From NCBI GenBank assembly GCA_001566295.1, contig KQ964246.1, positions 682,001 through 746,000 of the forward strand: a DNA stretch of 64,000 nt, in the 5' to 3' direction. Below, in pieces: positions 34,460 to 45,598 of this stretch (the stretch's first letter is position 1; every line of letters starts with the position of its first letter). The position numbers and the translations under genes were made by a program. This stretch comes from Microdochium bolleyi (taxonomy: Eukaryota; Ascomycota; Sordariomycetes; Xylariales; Microdochiaceae). Below the pieces are notes generated by a model. That model searched no databases, was not told the origin of the DNA, and saw nothing but the letters and a program-made list of their open reading frames with translations.

Positions 34460-35491
34460 ATGAAGGCTTCTGTGTCGATCGTCTTGTCTGCGGCACTGGC
34501 CACATCGGTGATGGCCGGCCCGCTCAAATGCGGCGGCCGTCCATCGTCGTATAGTCATGGAGCCGTCTGCACCGTGGCCGTAACGGCCACCGCATTCTCT
34601 ACCGAGGCTATGGTCACAAAGACATCGACACCTACTGCGGCGACGGTGACTGCCACGGAGACCACGACTTTCACTGCCACAAGCACACTTGCCCCGTCGA
34701 CAACAACTGCAACAAGCACAGTCACAGTCACGCCCACGACCACCGAGACCAATACGGTCGAGAACACAGTCACCACCACGGCCATGTCGACTCTCACCAG
34801 CACGAGCACTGTCCCAACACCGGCTGGTTTCACTCCGATCAAGAGTGTATACATCGACAACACGCCCAGCGGTCCCAGCAAGCGAGCACAGATCCACAAG
34901 GGCGCTTGCACATCGATAGTGACCTCGACCGTCACCACGACCGAGATCAAAGGCGCATCTACAACCACCGTAGAGGGCACCACACCAACCTCAACAGTGA
35001 CCGAGATTGTTACTACCTCGTCGACCACCGCCGTCGAGCAGGGCCCCATCATCACAACGTCGGTCGTCTCCGTGCCCGCCGACTCAGCCGCGACCATCAC
35101 CACTACTACGACGACGACCGCCACCACAACATCGTCTGCCACCGCCACCGTTCTTGCAGCCTCCCCAGCCTACGCCGCCTGCATGCCCGACAACGTCGCC
35201 TCGCGCGCCTGGGGCTACAAGATCGACTCCATCTTCGCTTACCAGGCCGCCATCGTCGTCGCGGCCGACGTGAGCGACAGCATCACCTGCTGCGTGCTGT
35301 GCTTCGACGACGCGGCGTGCGCCCTCAGCGCGTACGTCGCCGCGACCCGCGAATGCCACAAGGTCGGCCTCCGGGCCGGCTCGACCTGCAACGCTGCAGC
35401 CAGCAGGGCCAACTTTGTCCCCAATGGTGTTGTCACCCGCGAGTTCACTGTCAGCAACGGCAAGTGTGGCCGGTGGGAGGCCGGTGGTTAG
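34460..35491 (+). CDS. secreted Thr/Ser-rich protein with C-terminal apple-like Cys domain
   Basis: A probable extracellular or cell-wall protein of unknown role, 343 aa, single exon. The upstream frame is open for 31 codons, but the ATG at 34460 gives a proper signal peptide (MKASVSIVLSAALATSVMAG). Residues about 35-250 are dominated by Thr with Ser and Val (repeated TTTxT and TSTVT units), a likely O-mannosylated stalk. Lys141-Arg142 (PSKRAQ) could be a Kex2-type processing site. The C-terminal part (about 265-343) has eight or so cysteines, with CMPDNVASRAWGYKI and DSITCCVLCFDDAACAL spaced like fungal PAN/apple-like modules. There is no GPI-type hydrophobic tail. Binding partners cannot be told from the sequence. 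Confidence 0.82.
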   Translation: MKASVSIVLSAALATSVMAGPLKCGGRPSSYSHGAVCTVAVTATAFSTEAMVTKTSTPTAATVTATETTTFTATSTLAPSTTTATSTVTVTPTTTETNTVENTVTTTAMSTLTSTSTVPTPAGFTPIKSVYIDNTPSGPSKRAQIHKGACTSIVTSTVTTTEIKGASTTTVEGTTPTSTVTEIVTTSSTTAVEQGPIITTSVVSVPADSAATITTTTTTTATTTSSATATVLAASPAYAACMPDNVASRAWGYKIDSIFAYQAAIVVAADVSDSITCCVLCFDDAACALSAYVAATRECHKVGLRAGSTCNAAASRANFVPNGVVTREFTVSNGKCGRWEAGG

Positions 35492-36043
35492 CAGAGAGAC
35501 TGAGGGATTATCGAGAAGACTGGTGCTGCTCGTCAGTATTGAGCTGGCTTCACAATAGAAATGGAATCATTTAGACCACGGTTCATATGAGGCCACGTGT
35601 AGCAAGGCATTTAATCTATAGTAAACCACACACCAATGTTACGACGAGCCGGAGTCATGTCTCCCCATTGTTGATTTACAAGCGCCTCTCAACAAAAAAG
35701 CGAGGTATTGCCAGTGTTGAAGTGCAACGTGTTAGATTGTTGAAATCTGTCTTCAACTGCCCCATGGTCCTGCAGGTTGGGACACAACGCCAGGCTTCAT
35801 ACGGTGACGGGAGTGACAATGAAGCACAGCATGCAGAACGAGTATAACTCACGGTGCTTGGTGCTGCCGGCGACACGCGTTTCTGTCTTGTGATTGGTGA
35901 TATGTAGTATACGTCAGCCCCTGATCCATTTGGCCACATGCTCAGCGGGTCTGCGGCACCTCGTTGAATGAGGGGTCGATTATTCACACTCGAGTTCTTG
36001 CTTCACCGTTCACTTTGAAAGTGGGAACACATCTACTCTCGAA
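35492..36043. other. intergenic, no gene recognised
   Basis: This is the spacer between the secreted protein and the second HET gene, both on the plus strand. Nothing specific is seen. Confidence 0.5.
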
Positions 36044-38426
36044 ATGGCCAGCCCCCTTGCTCATAAGGAGATTCGAGACTTCTTTTCAAGTTCGTCGTCG
36101 GCTCGCTTACAATACGGTGCAGCTGAACCAGCAGCTTTCAGATACTCCCTATCACAGCCTCACTCTTGCGCCTACTGTGAGCTGCTCACGTTCCAGGCGG
36201 ACGAATTCGCCAATGGTCCCTTCACAAGACTTGCGGACGACACCGTCCGCCCTGGCCAATTGAAAGACACCACGGTTCCGTTGTTGGACTTCCCAGCAGC
36301 AGTGGCCGCCGCCCGAGCAGGCTGTGCGCTGTACGACTGGACTTTGGAGTCTGTGGCCTCTGATGTCACGCGGGGATCAAGTATACAGTCGCCATGCAGA
36401 GACGTCAGCCTGGGTCTCCTCTTTGAGGCCAACAACATGTTCAATGTGTGGCAAGTAACTTGCCACGCGCTAGCACATATCACGGATAGCAACGACAAGC
36501 TCCATAAGCTCCGTTCTTCTTCGTATCTCACAGCTCGCGTTGGCAGCGGTAAGTCTACCATTCTAAGTATGTATCCAAGCGCGCGTGTCTTGGGCTCACA
36601 CGACTGCCCCAGACGATCCGTGTGCGGACCTGATACCTTTCCGGCCTGCGGAAACGGACATTTTCGATCCGAAGAGTATCAGTTTCGCCAAGGCGTGCCT
36701 CAGGATATGCCAAGCTCACCACTTGGATTGCGTTCCCGACATGGCATACGGCGCGACTGGACCAAAGGAAAGCAGCAGCCAGGCTCCAGTCGAGTCTGAG
36801 GACTCATCAGATTGGCAGCCCGGTCGTGTGCCAACGTCCGACCTTCCAACTCGCTTGCTGGAGATCGGCACAGAGACGCCTTCGTCAGTCAGGCTTGTGG
36901 ACCTGAGCAAAGCATCTGAAAGCATACTCAACACGATCTCGTCGGCTGGGTATGCCGCATTATCTTATTGCTGGGGTCCAGGCGGCAACCCAGTTCAACT
37001 CACGTCGGCTACTTCGGGGCCATTGCAACAGGGGATCCTATCCGATACCCTTCCCGCAACGATTCGCGATATCATCCGCCTGTCATCCTTGATAGGGATC
37101 AGATACCTCTGGGTCGATGCGCTGTGCATACAGCAAGACAGCGACCATGACAAGCAGGCCGAGCTGGCAAAGATGGCGCAGTACTATCACAACAACACCG
37201 TCACCATCTGCGCCGCGTCAGCCGCCAGCGCTTCTGAAGGGCTTCAACCCCAGGGTACGAGACCAGTCCATCAGTATGGCCCTATGCAGATTGCCACGGC
37301 ATTCGGCGGCAAGGCCGGCTGCCTGCTGCTGCACTCTGACAGGCTCAGCATCGCGGAACCGACCACAAGTCGAGGCTGGACACTGCAGGAATCCCTCCTC
37401 TCCCGCCGCATCCTCACATGCTCGAATCAGCTCTACTACTGCTGCGCGACGGCCAACGCCGAGTGTGCAGGTCCCTACCATAAACTCTCGCTACAGCCCG
37501 ATCGCAACTTCTCAGACCCTAAGTCTTTGGTTCCTCGCATACACCCTGCCTCGGTGTGGCGGGTGTACCCTCTCTTGACCCAGTGGGAGTTTGGCGTCAA
37601 GGAGTTCTCAACCAGGGCCATCAGCTTCGCCGACGACAAGCTCCCCGCCATATCCGGCTTCGCACGCGTGATGCACGCCAAGTTCCAGGCCAAGGAGGGA
37701 GACTTCACGGGTGACCCGCGGATCCAGAGACGGTACCCGGTCCAGTACCAGGGCAAGGTCCTGCATTACCTGGCCGGCCTGTTCCTCTCTTACGACGACC
37801 AGGCCGTGACGGGGTGGAATCTGCTCTGGCGGGCCGCGCTGACCGGCAACGCCCGCGTCGCCTCGTACAGAGCGCCAACATGGTCCTGGGCATGCCTCGA
37901 CGGGCCCATCGTCAGCTTCGACGGCAGCCACGAGCTCGAGAAGACGGTCGTCCGCCTGGTGCGGCACGAGTACGAGCCCGCCGCGCGCGTGAACCCTTAC
38001 GGATCGGTCCAGCACGCGTCGATCCACGTCTCCGCTCCCATGCGGCTGGCGGTCGACGCTGCCGAGCTGCTGCCGGCGCAGTGGCTCCCGTGGTCGGAGG
38101 AGCCCAGCGGCGTCTTCGCGTTCTACCCGGACACGGCGCAGGACCTGGCCTATCTCGAGCGCGCGGTCGCGCAGGGCTCACGCGATGTGTGGCTCTTGCT
38201 CGTCGCTTACAACAAGACCACTCACCGTCATGGAGGGCTGATCGTCTCCCGGTTCAAGGTCAGTGACACCTCGGACGAGGATACGTCCAGCGTGGGAACT
38301 TTTGAACGCAGGGGCTCTTTCACTTTGAGGTTCGCCGGTTACCAACCCTCCGAGGCAACGGAAAAGTTGATGCACAAGGCCAGGGAATTCTTCGAGACTG
38401 CGGCCGTGACAGTACGCTTGGTTTAG
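36044..38426 (+). CDS. HET-domain protein, 772 aa
   Basis: A HET-domain protein of the regulated-cell-death or allorecognition type. Exon 1 (36044-36548) and exon 2 (36613-38426) join in phase 1 across a 64-base intron, restoring GSG-DDPCADLIPF. The N-terminal 165 residues carry a CAYC pair in SQPHSCAYCELLTF and precede the HET domain at about 278-430. The three HET blocks are YAALSYCWGPGGNP near 282, IRYLWVDALCIQQDSDHDKQ near 331 and TSRGWTLQESLLSRRILTC near 420. The C-terminal 340 residues follow the usual HET family tail with ATWSWACLDGPI near 560. Neither NACHT nor repeats were seen. Exon 2 alone starts with a misleading open frame at 36585. Confidence 0.92.
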
Positions 38427-38888
38427 AAATCTGCTATTAGTGACGAGAATATCTTGCAGATGGGCTACTCAAACAGCGCAGGCTGAGATGTTCCGACTCG
38501 ATTTGAAGTCCTCTTCTGCCACAGGCTGAAGACGAGCGCCCACACGCAAGATCTTCTCGCGCAGCAGAGCACCCTCTCAGTTCTCGATTTCCTGTCTATC
38601 TTTGTCTTATCTGCGGATATAGACTCTATGTCACTGCGGGGACTTCACAGTATCGGACCAGGTGCTGTGTGAGGATCACTGACATGATTGCTAGTTACTC
38701 TTGATGAGCTCAGTCTTTGTGCACAAAGTCCAGGCACTGAAGAACTCGAAGCTGATCCCGATTGTAGAGATTGCGAGAGCAACTGACATGCTACTAATCC
38801 TCATCATATCTTTCTGACTGCGTATAAGTACCCAACACGGCTGAGAGGAAAGGACCATGTGCTATACGAGGTGTCTCCTGTGCAACAT
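38427..38888. other. intergenic, convergent 3' ends
   Basis: This is the space between the stop codons of the HET and GH71 genes. Nothing else is recognised. Confidence 0.5.
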
Positions 38889-40229
38889 CTAGACAAGCTG
38901 CGCGACCTGCACGTTGTAAGTACACACACTCCCCGTAGGATCCGCCGAGATGCCCTTTGTCGACTTGCCGCCCCCGATGACCTTGTTGCCTGCGCCATCG
39001 ACCACCTCGACGACCTGCTCTCCAAGCCTGACGCCGCCGACCGCCTTGTAGTTCAAGCCTGGCAGCAGCCTGTCCCTCGCAATCACCTCACCACCACTCG
39101 TGACCTGCACATAGAACTCCCCCGCGGCGTCCCTGTTGAGCACGACCGCCCAGTTCACCGAATCCACGGCTGCCCCGGCTCCGCGCGGCTTCCCATCCGT
39201 CCCCGCGCACGCCGAAGTCGCAAGGAACTCCCTGTGCCACATCGCGCCCGCGACAGGCCCCGTGGAGCCCGACGGCGCGCGCATCTCGGCCGCGCTCGCA
39301 GCACCGCTCTTCCACGCGGCGGCGAAGCTCTGGAACACCGGCGCCCACCCGTCGTGCGGGTGCTCCGGCTGGTTCGCGTACGCGGTGATCTCGGCCGGCA
39401 GGCCTTCGTCGTGCAAGGGGCCGATGTAGTGGCTCTCGCCGGCGTCGTTCCAGGTCTGGATCTGCACGAACTCGGGCCGCTGCGCGGCGGGCAGGGCCAG
39501 GAGCTGCGTCATGCGCTCGGGCATCACGACGTCGCCGCTGCGGTACCAGTGCTGGCCGCCGAGGTGCTTGTACTGCAGCGTCGACAGGCCCGCCATGTAT
39601 GCCTTACCCCGGGTGCGCGCAGCTGCGAGCACGGCGAAGTCGAGCCCGCTCGAGATGTTCTGGTGGGTGTCCGACGTGCCTGGCCAGGACTGCTCCCAGC
39701 TGAACACGCCGTCTAGCGCGGGGGCCCATTGCGCCCAGAATTGGTCCGGGTTGGTGTAGTAGTCCTCGCTGGCACCCTCGCTGTCGAAAACGGGCAGGAA
39801 GTATGTCTCGCTGGCGAGCGACGCGCGGAAGGTGTTCCACTGCTCAGGACCCCAGCCGGGCGCGTTGCCGAACGTGCTGAGCATGGGGAGGTTGTTGGGG
39901 CCGGCGCGGAAGTAGTTGTCGTGGCTGATGTACTGGTCGACGATGGCGCGGAACTGGTTGGGGTCGGACCTCTGGAAGACGTCTAGGCTAAAGATGAACT
40001 TGAAGTTGGTGCCGGCGGCGGCGGCGAAGAGGCGCTCGATGCACTGGTCTGACCACGGCGCGCCGGTGGGCCAGCCGATGTTGAGCACAAAGGCGTCGAT
40101 GCCCATGGCACGGGCCTTGTTCACGTCGGTGACTGCATTCTCTGCGTTCAGGGTCTGCACCATGTAGTGCACAAAGACGTTGCTGGCAGCCGCAAGGGGC
40201 AAAAGTAAGAGGAGGGTTGGGAGAAGCAT
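38889..40229 (-). CDS. GH71 alpha-1,3-glucanase (mutanase), secreted
   Basis: The predicted activity is hydrolysis of alpha-1,3-glucan, a fungal cell-wall polymer; the role may be wall remodelling or mycoparasitic nutrition. The protein is 446 aa in a single exon. ATG 40229 has an A at -3 and starts the signal peptide MLLPTLLLLLPLAAAS; an in-frame ATG at 40262 would add 11 residues. The mature protein begins NVFVHYMVQTLNAENAVTDV, the strong GH71 start. Other family blocks are ARAMGIDAFVLNIGWPTGAP, FKFIFSLDVFQR, PMLSTFGNAPGWGPEQW, DGVFSWEQSWP and QIQTWNDAGESHYIGPLHDE. The C-terminal 120 residues form a beta-rich accessory domain. No carbohydrate-binding module was seen. Confidence 0.93.
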   Translation of the reverse strand: MLLPTLLLLLPLAAASNVFVHYMVQTLNAENAVTDVNKARAMGIDAFVLNIGWPTGAPWSDQCIERLFAAAAGTNFKFIFSLDVFQRSDPNQFRAIVDQYISHDNYFRAGPNNLPMLSTFGNAPGWGPEQWNTFRASLASETYFLPVFDSEGASEDYYTNPDQFWAQWAPALDGVFSWEQSWPGTSDTHQNISSGLDFAVLAAARTRGKAYMAGLSTLQYKHLGGQHWYRSGDVVMPERMTQLLALPAAQRPEFVQIQTWNDAGESHYIGPLHDEGLPAEITAYANQPEHPHDGWAPVFQSFAAAWKSGAASAAEMRAPSGSTGPVAGAMWHREFLATSACAGTDGKPRGAGAAVDSVNWAVVLNRDAAGEFYVQVTSGGEVIARDRLLPGLNYKAVGGVRLGEQVVEVVDGAGNKVIGGGKSTKGISADPTGSVCTYNVQVAQLV

Positions 40230-40292
40230 GGTTGCTGATTGTCGAGTTGCGAAGGTGAGCATGACGATTCCGAGACGGTATCATAGGACGGA

Positions 40293-40298
40293 CCCCGG
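40293..40298 (-). promoter_or_regulatory. CreA-type site (CCGGGG) before GH71
   Basis: On the minus strand CCGGGG matches the SYGGRG consensus of the carbon-catabolite repressor CreA/Cre1. It lies between the TATA-like box and the start codon. A single six-base match is weak evidence. Confidence 0.25.
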
Positions 40299-40303
40299 GC
40301 TTG

Positions 40304-40311
40304 TTATATAT
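40304..40311 (-). promoter_or_regulatory. TATA-like box of the GH71 gene
   Basis: ATATATAA on the minus strand lies 75 bases before ATG 40229 and 42 before ATG 40262. The distance favours the inner ATG. Confidence 0.4.
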
Positions 40312-42151
40312 CCCTGATCGACAGCAAGGCTGAGATGATCGACATGCATCATTTACGAAGGGCCCATGTATGTTGGTTTTTCCGCCCAGGAGACAGGACG
40401 ACTACTGAGCGGTGTCGATCTTGTCTCGTAGCTGTTCAGCTTCAAGAGATACACCGGCCTGCACAGCCGAGCCTTGCACACTTGGTACAATATGCACAGA
40501 GCCGCAACAGCAAAGATGATATTTCCTGACGGTCAAAGGAGCGTGAGTGTTGATTACCCCTGTCACCTGCAGATTGGGGTGCATATTGTCGCTGCATTAG
40601 CGGTGGTCTCAGCCCTCGCCACATCGTCATCAGACCAATGGAACGCCCCTGTGCAGTCGTTCCGAGCCGCACCTAGCGGCGTGTAGGATGCCGCACCCGT
40701 CATCTCGCAGCTAGCGGAAGACAAGGCTCTGTTGCGGTTGTGCTGGAAATAGCATACTCGACAAGTACGGTGAGCTATATATAGTGCAAGGCTAGAGCCT
40801 GCTCCTCGACGCTATTGCTCCGTGCCATCTGGACCTGAGGTCAATGCACGACTCCACATGATCCCTTATGATCCCTGGAACTCATGCGTTGGATAAGGGA
40901 CTATACGCGGTGCAGATTATGGCAAGGCTGCCGGGAGAAGCCGTGCACGAGGACGGGGTCAGGTTGTCCCACACCTCACTCCGCTCCTTCCCTCGGTTCG
41001 AGTAGCCGGCTGTTCTTCTGGCATGATGCAGGGCAGGATTGTTCTACTTCTTCATCATGTGTGATTTGCTGGGTACTGTTTCCGTGGTGGCATGAGATAT
41101 ATATAACCCTCGCGCAAGGGTAAGAGCAAGTGTGCTGCACTACCAAGCTGGGTGTGCATTCATACAGTCGCCGTCATGAACAATTCTTCTAGACATTTAC
41201 TCTAGGCAAGTTTTGAAACCACTGCAGCCTCGCCTCTGATCACCTCTCGCCTGTAGCCTCAGAATTGAATTCCTAGACAGTGAGAGCGCCCACCCCGAAT
41301 GTGTGGACAGGTGGTAGAGAATAGTGAGCACTGATGTACTAAATGTGACCAGGCTTGATGCATCTGTCACGCGTGATCTGCACCTCATTGATTCAGCCTG
41401 TCTGGACCATGATCTAGAGCCCGCAGCTTGTTGTACTCTGAATAGTCTGTATAGCCGCGGACCAATCTGACGTGGGCGCAGGTTGCGCAAGTATGCGATA
41501 ATGCTGCAAAAGCCCCAATCAAGAGTCCCAGCCTGCCTCTAATGCATGTCCTCTATTTTCTTAACATGGTCCAACCAAAATCATCACCGGGGCAAGCCAT
41601 CAGGGATCGACAGTTGTGTGCCCTGTTGTACATAGAAACTTGGCGGAACAGTGGGGCCGAGAAGGGACAGCTGGGAAGCGCACCTATCGTGGGCTAGGCG
41701 TGGAGAAGCCCGTGCCGCGTGCAATGCTGCCGTGCAGGTCGGGGTAAAGTCGACCGGCCGGGGACTGTACGGACGTCCAGAACGTAGACGTCTCTCCTCT
41801 CAAAGCAGAACATGGTGCGGTAACTAAGCTGCTGGACAATGAACAAGCGTAGTTCAATTACTCGCTGATGTTCAGCAGGGCGATATACATAGTACCCGAG
41901 GGAATACATTGTATCGAGCACCTCCGCCTCCGGATCCCAAGGCCGAGCCGGGGCCGGCGCCGGGCAGCGGGGCGCGTCGTGTGGGGTATGCGGCTTTCTG
42001 CGGCAAACCTGCCCGCAGAAGCGAGGACCCCCACCTGCCTCTTATTTGGAGGACCCTGCCTCCCATGCCGTGAATCTCTGCCAGCCGTCTCTCCGTCTTC
42101 TCCCACATCACATTCTCTCACAGGGACGCACACCGCCAACCGTCTGACATC
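40312..42151. other. intergenic, divergent GH71 / GH2 region
   Basis: About 1.8 kb lies between two divergent carbohydrate-active genes. No coding sequence is recognised. The length leaves room for two separate promoters. Confidence 0.5.
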
Positions 42152-45100
42152 ATGGCTCAACAGGCGTCTGGCAAGCCCGACTACGCCAACCTCGAGGTCC
42201 TCCAGCGCAACCGGCTCCCGGCCCGGGCCTACTGGATCCCCTCGACCTTGCTCCTGCTCAACGGCGTCTGGGACTTCCACTATGCCCTCAGCCCGCTCGA
42301 GGCCCCCGTCCTCACCGAGCAGTCTGCCGCTGTGAAGCCAGACAACTCGTGGACGACCATCAATGTCCCCGGCCACTGGCAGCTGCAGGGCCACGGCCGC
42401 CCGCACTACACAAACACCGTCTACCCCTTCCCCTCGTGCCCGCCGCACATCCCCGACGAGAACCCGACCGGCACGTACCGCCGCGTCTTCGCCGTGCCCG
42501 CGGACTGGGAGGCCTCGTCGCAGCTGCGGCTCCGCTTCGACGGCGTCGACAGCGCGTACCATGTCTGGCTCAACGGGACCTTTGTCGGCTACTCGCAGGG
42601 CAGCCGCAATCCGGCCGAGTTCGACATCAGCTCCGTGGTGAAGCGGGGCGGGGATGTCAACGAGCTGGTGGTCCAGGTGTACCAGTGGTGTGAGGCGACA
42701 TATATCGAGGATCAGGACCAGTGGTGGATGTCCGGTAAGTCCAGCTCCGTGTTCTACGTCGGAACAGAAGTAATTTTTGGTTATACAATACTAACACTAG
42801 CACACAGGTATATTCCGCGATGTAAACCTGCTTGCTTTCCCAGAGGCTAGGGTTGAGGACTTCTTCGTCAAGACGGACCTCGACAAAGAGTACAAGGATG
42901 CCACAGTGCTGGTCGACCTCACTCTTCATGTTCCCGAGAGTGCTGCAAACAAAGACCTGAAGCTGTCACTACGAGACGGTGCTAATGAGGTCACATCCTC
43001 TACACACCAAGTATCCAGCAAAGACGGAACTCTTCAAGTCCAATTCGACGTCAAGAACCCGAACAAGTGGACGGCTGAGACCCCTTCCCTCTACCAGCTC
43101 GAGATCACACTGGGCTCCCAAATCATCACCCAGAGCGTCGGCTTCCGCAAGGTCGAGCTCAAGGACGGCCTGATCACCGTCAACGGCACTCCGCTCCTTC
43201 TCCGCGGCGCCAACAGACACGAGCACCACCCCAGGCTCGGCCGCGCCGTCCCCTACGAGTTCATGAAGCAGGACCTTCTGCTCATGAAGCAGCACAACAT
43301 CAACGCGCTGCGGTGCAGCCACTACCCGTCCCAGCCGCGCCTGTACGACCTGGCCTCCGAGCTCGGCCTGTGGGTCATGGACGAGGCGGACCTCGAGTGC
43401 CACGGCTTCTATGACGTCGTCATGCAGGCCGCCAACATGCCCCGCGAGGACGACTACGAGGGCAGCAAGGACCTCTTCTTCCCCCGCGCCGCGGCCTTCA
43501 CCTCGGACAACCCGGCCTGGCGCGAGGCCTACGTCGACCGCATGCGCCAGCTCGTCCAGCGCGACAAGAACCACCCTTGCATCTTCTCGTGGTCCCTCGG
43601 CAACGAGGCCTTCTTCGGACAGAACCACGTCGCCATGGCCGACTACGCGCGCGCGGCGGACCCCAGCCGGGTGATCCACTACGAGGGCGACATCAAGGCC
43701 CAGGTCACCGACATGTTCTCGTACATGTACTCGCCGCCGGCGAAGCTGGTCCAGCTCACGGAGGAGGTGGGCGTCGCGCGCGATACGGGCAAGTTCGACA
43801 AGCCCGTCATCCTGTGCGAGTACGCGCACGCCATGGGCAACGGGCCCGGCGCGCTCGACGACTACCAGGAGCTGTTCCGCAAGTACCCCCGCCTGCAGGG
43901 CGGCTTCATCTGGGAGTGGGCCAACCACGGCCTGTGGCGCGAGGACGGCGGGTACTATGCCTACGGCGGCGACTTTGGGGACAAGCCGAACGACGGCACG
44001 TTTGTCATGGACGGGCTGTGCAACAGCGAACACAAGCCGACTCCCGGTCTGACTGAGCTGAAGAAGGTCTTCCAGCCGGTCAAGTTCGACTTCGATCGCG
44101 ATAGTGGCAAGGTCTTCGTCACGAACGAGTATGCCTTTACTGGGCTGGAGCACCTGGTTGGCACTTATACCGTTGAGGCCCTTGATGAGAAGTAAGTTGG
44201 GAATACTTCAGGGATTGCTACTTTTATGCTAACCCTCTTATCACAGATCGACCCAGCTGGAGGCAGGTGAACTCTCCATCCCTACCGTCGCACCGGGCGC
44301 GAGGGTCGAGCTCGAGATCCCTGCGGACATCCGCCAGTACGAAAAGCACGAACAGGAGACATTCCTCACCATCAAGTTCTCTCTTGCAAAGGACACTGCC
44401 TGGGCGCAAGCCGGCCACGAGATCGCCTGGTACCAGCACAAGATCTCCGCCCACGACTACAAGTCCAGCACCCTCTCTTCTGCTGCGGAGAGCCCAATTC
44501 CCGCCAAGCTGGAGATTCGCGACAGTCGGTCCAAGCTCACTGTCTCAGGCCCGGACTGCTCCTTCACCTTCGACCGCGTGCGAGGCTATCTGACGAGCTG
44601 GACCCGCGGCCGGCAGGACGACACGACGACGACAACAACCCTCCTCGAGGCCGACCCAGCGACGCACGCGGCCATCTTCCCCAACTTCTGGCGCGCCCCG
44701 ACCGACAACGACAAGGGCGCCGCGCTGGCCGGCTGGCTTGAGCAGCGCGTCAACACCATCACATCGACGCTGCGCTCCTTCGAGGTCAAGGACAACCAGC
44801 CCGGCGGCGCCGTCGTGGTCGAGACGCACACCTGGCTCGCGCCCCCGGTGCTGGGATGGGGCTACGACGCGCACACCACATACACCGTCTCCCCCGGCGG
44901 CTCGCTGAGCGTCAAGGTAAGCCTCAAGACCGCCGGCGAGGCCGGCCCCAAGGACGTGCCCCGCGTCGGGCTCAGCGTGCGGCTGCCGAAGCGGCTCGAC
45001 CAGGCGTCCTGGTTTGGTCTGGGCCCTGGAGAGTCGTACCCGGACAAGAGGACCGCGCAGCGCACCGGGATCTGGGAGTCGAGCGTCGACGGGCTCGAGG

Positions 45101-45435
45101 TTCCCTACGACGTGCCGCAGGAGAACGGGAACCGGATGGAGACGCGGTGGGTGCGGCTCGCCGCGGGGGAGAGCGAGGGTGGCGTGGGTTTCAAGGCGAG
45201 CCGCCGGGATCAGAGCACGTTCAGCTGGACGGGCGGCAGGCTCAGCGTCGAGACGATCGAGGGCGCCAAGCACCCGTGCGACATGGTCCGCGAGGAGGCC
45301 ACGCTGCTGAACCTCAGTGCCAAGGTGGCTGGTGTCGGCAGTGCGGCCTGTGGGCCTGGTGTTAGAGAGGACTTACTGGTCAAGTTTGAGGACATGGAGT
45401 TTGAGTTTGTGCTGGAGCCGATAGCGTCCGCATGA
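42152..45435 (+). CDS. GH2 beta-galactosidase (LacZ type)
   Basis: This enzyme hydrolyses terminal beta-galactosides such as lactose. There is no signal peptide, so it is probably cytosolic. Three exons: 42152-42734, 42808-44191 and 44247-45435. The product is 1051 aa, close to bacterial LacZ. The N-terminal sugar-binding domain has VPGHWQLQGHGRPHYTNTVY and ENPTGTYRRVF. The core TIM barrel has LRGANRHEHHPRLGR, SWSLGNEA with acid/base Glu461, and ILCEYAHAMGNGPG with nucleophile Glu532. The next blocks are GGFIWEWANHGLW and APTDNDKG. The C-terminal small-chain domain has GLGPGESYPDKR. All key residues are intact. It is divergent to the GH71 gene. Confidence 0.95.
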
Positions 45436-45598
45436 TGGGTACACGTGACGCAGTCCGTACGAGGCATGTACGATTCACTCTCCCAGATAACGGATGGACA
45501 TGACCGTCCGGCGCCATGAACTCACAACCTGGATTTAATCTTCCAGACTCTCTTTTAATAAACGAACTACGTCGAGGATCACGGGCTTTGGGTCGGCT

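Noticed and set aside
38859..39716. 285-aa plus-strand open frame
   Set aside because: Antisense shadow of the GH71 gene, caused by GC-rich codon bias.
42969..44153. 394-aa minus-strand open frame
   Set aside because: It is the exact antisense shadow of the GH2 beta-galactosidase core, whose catalytic motifs are intact.
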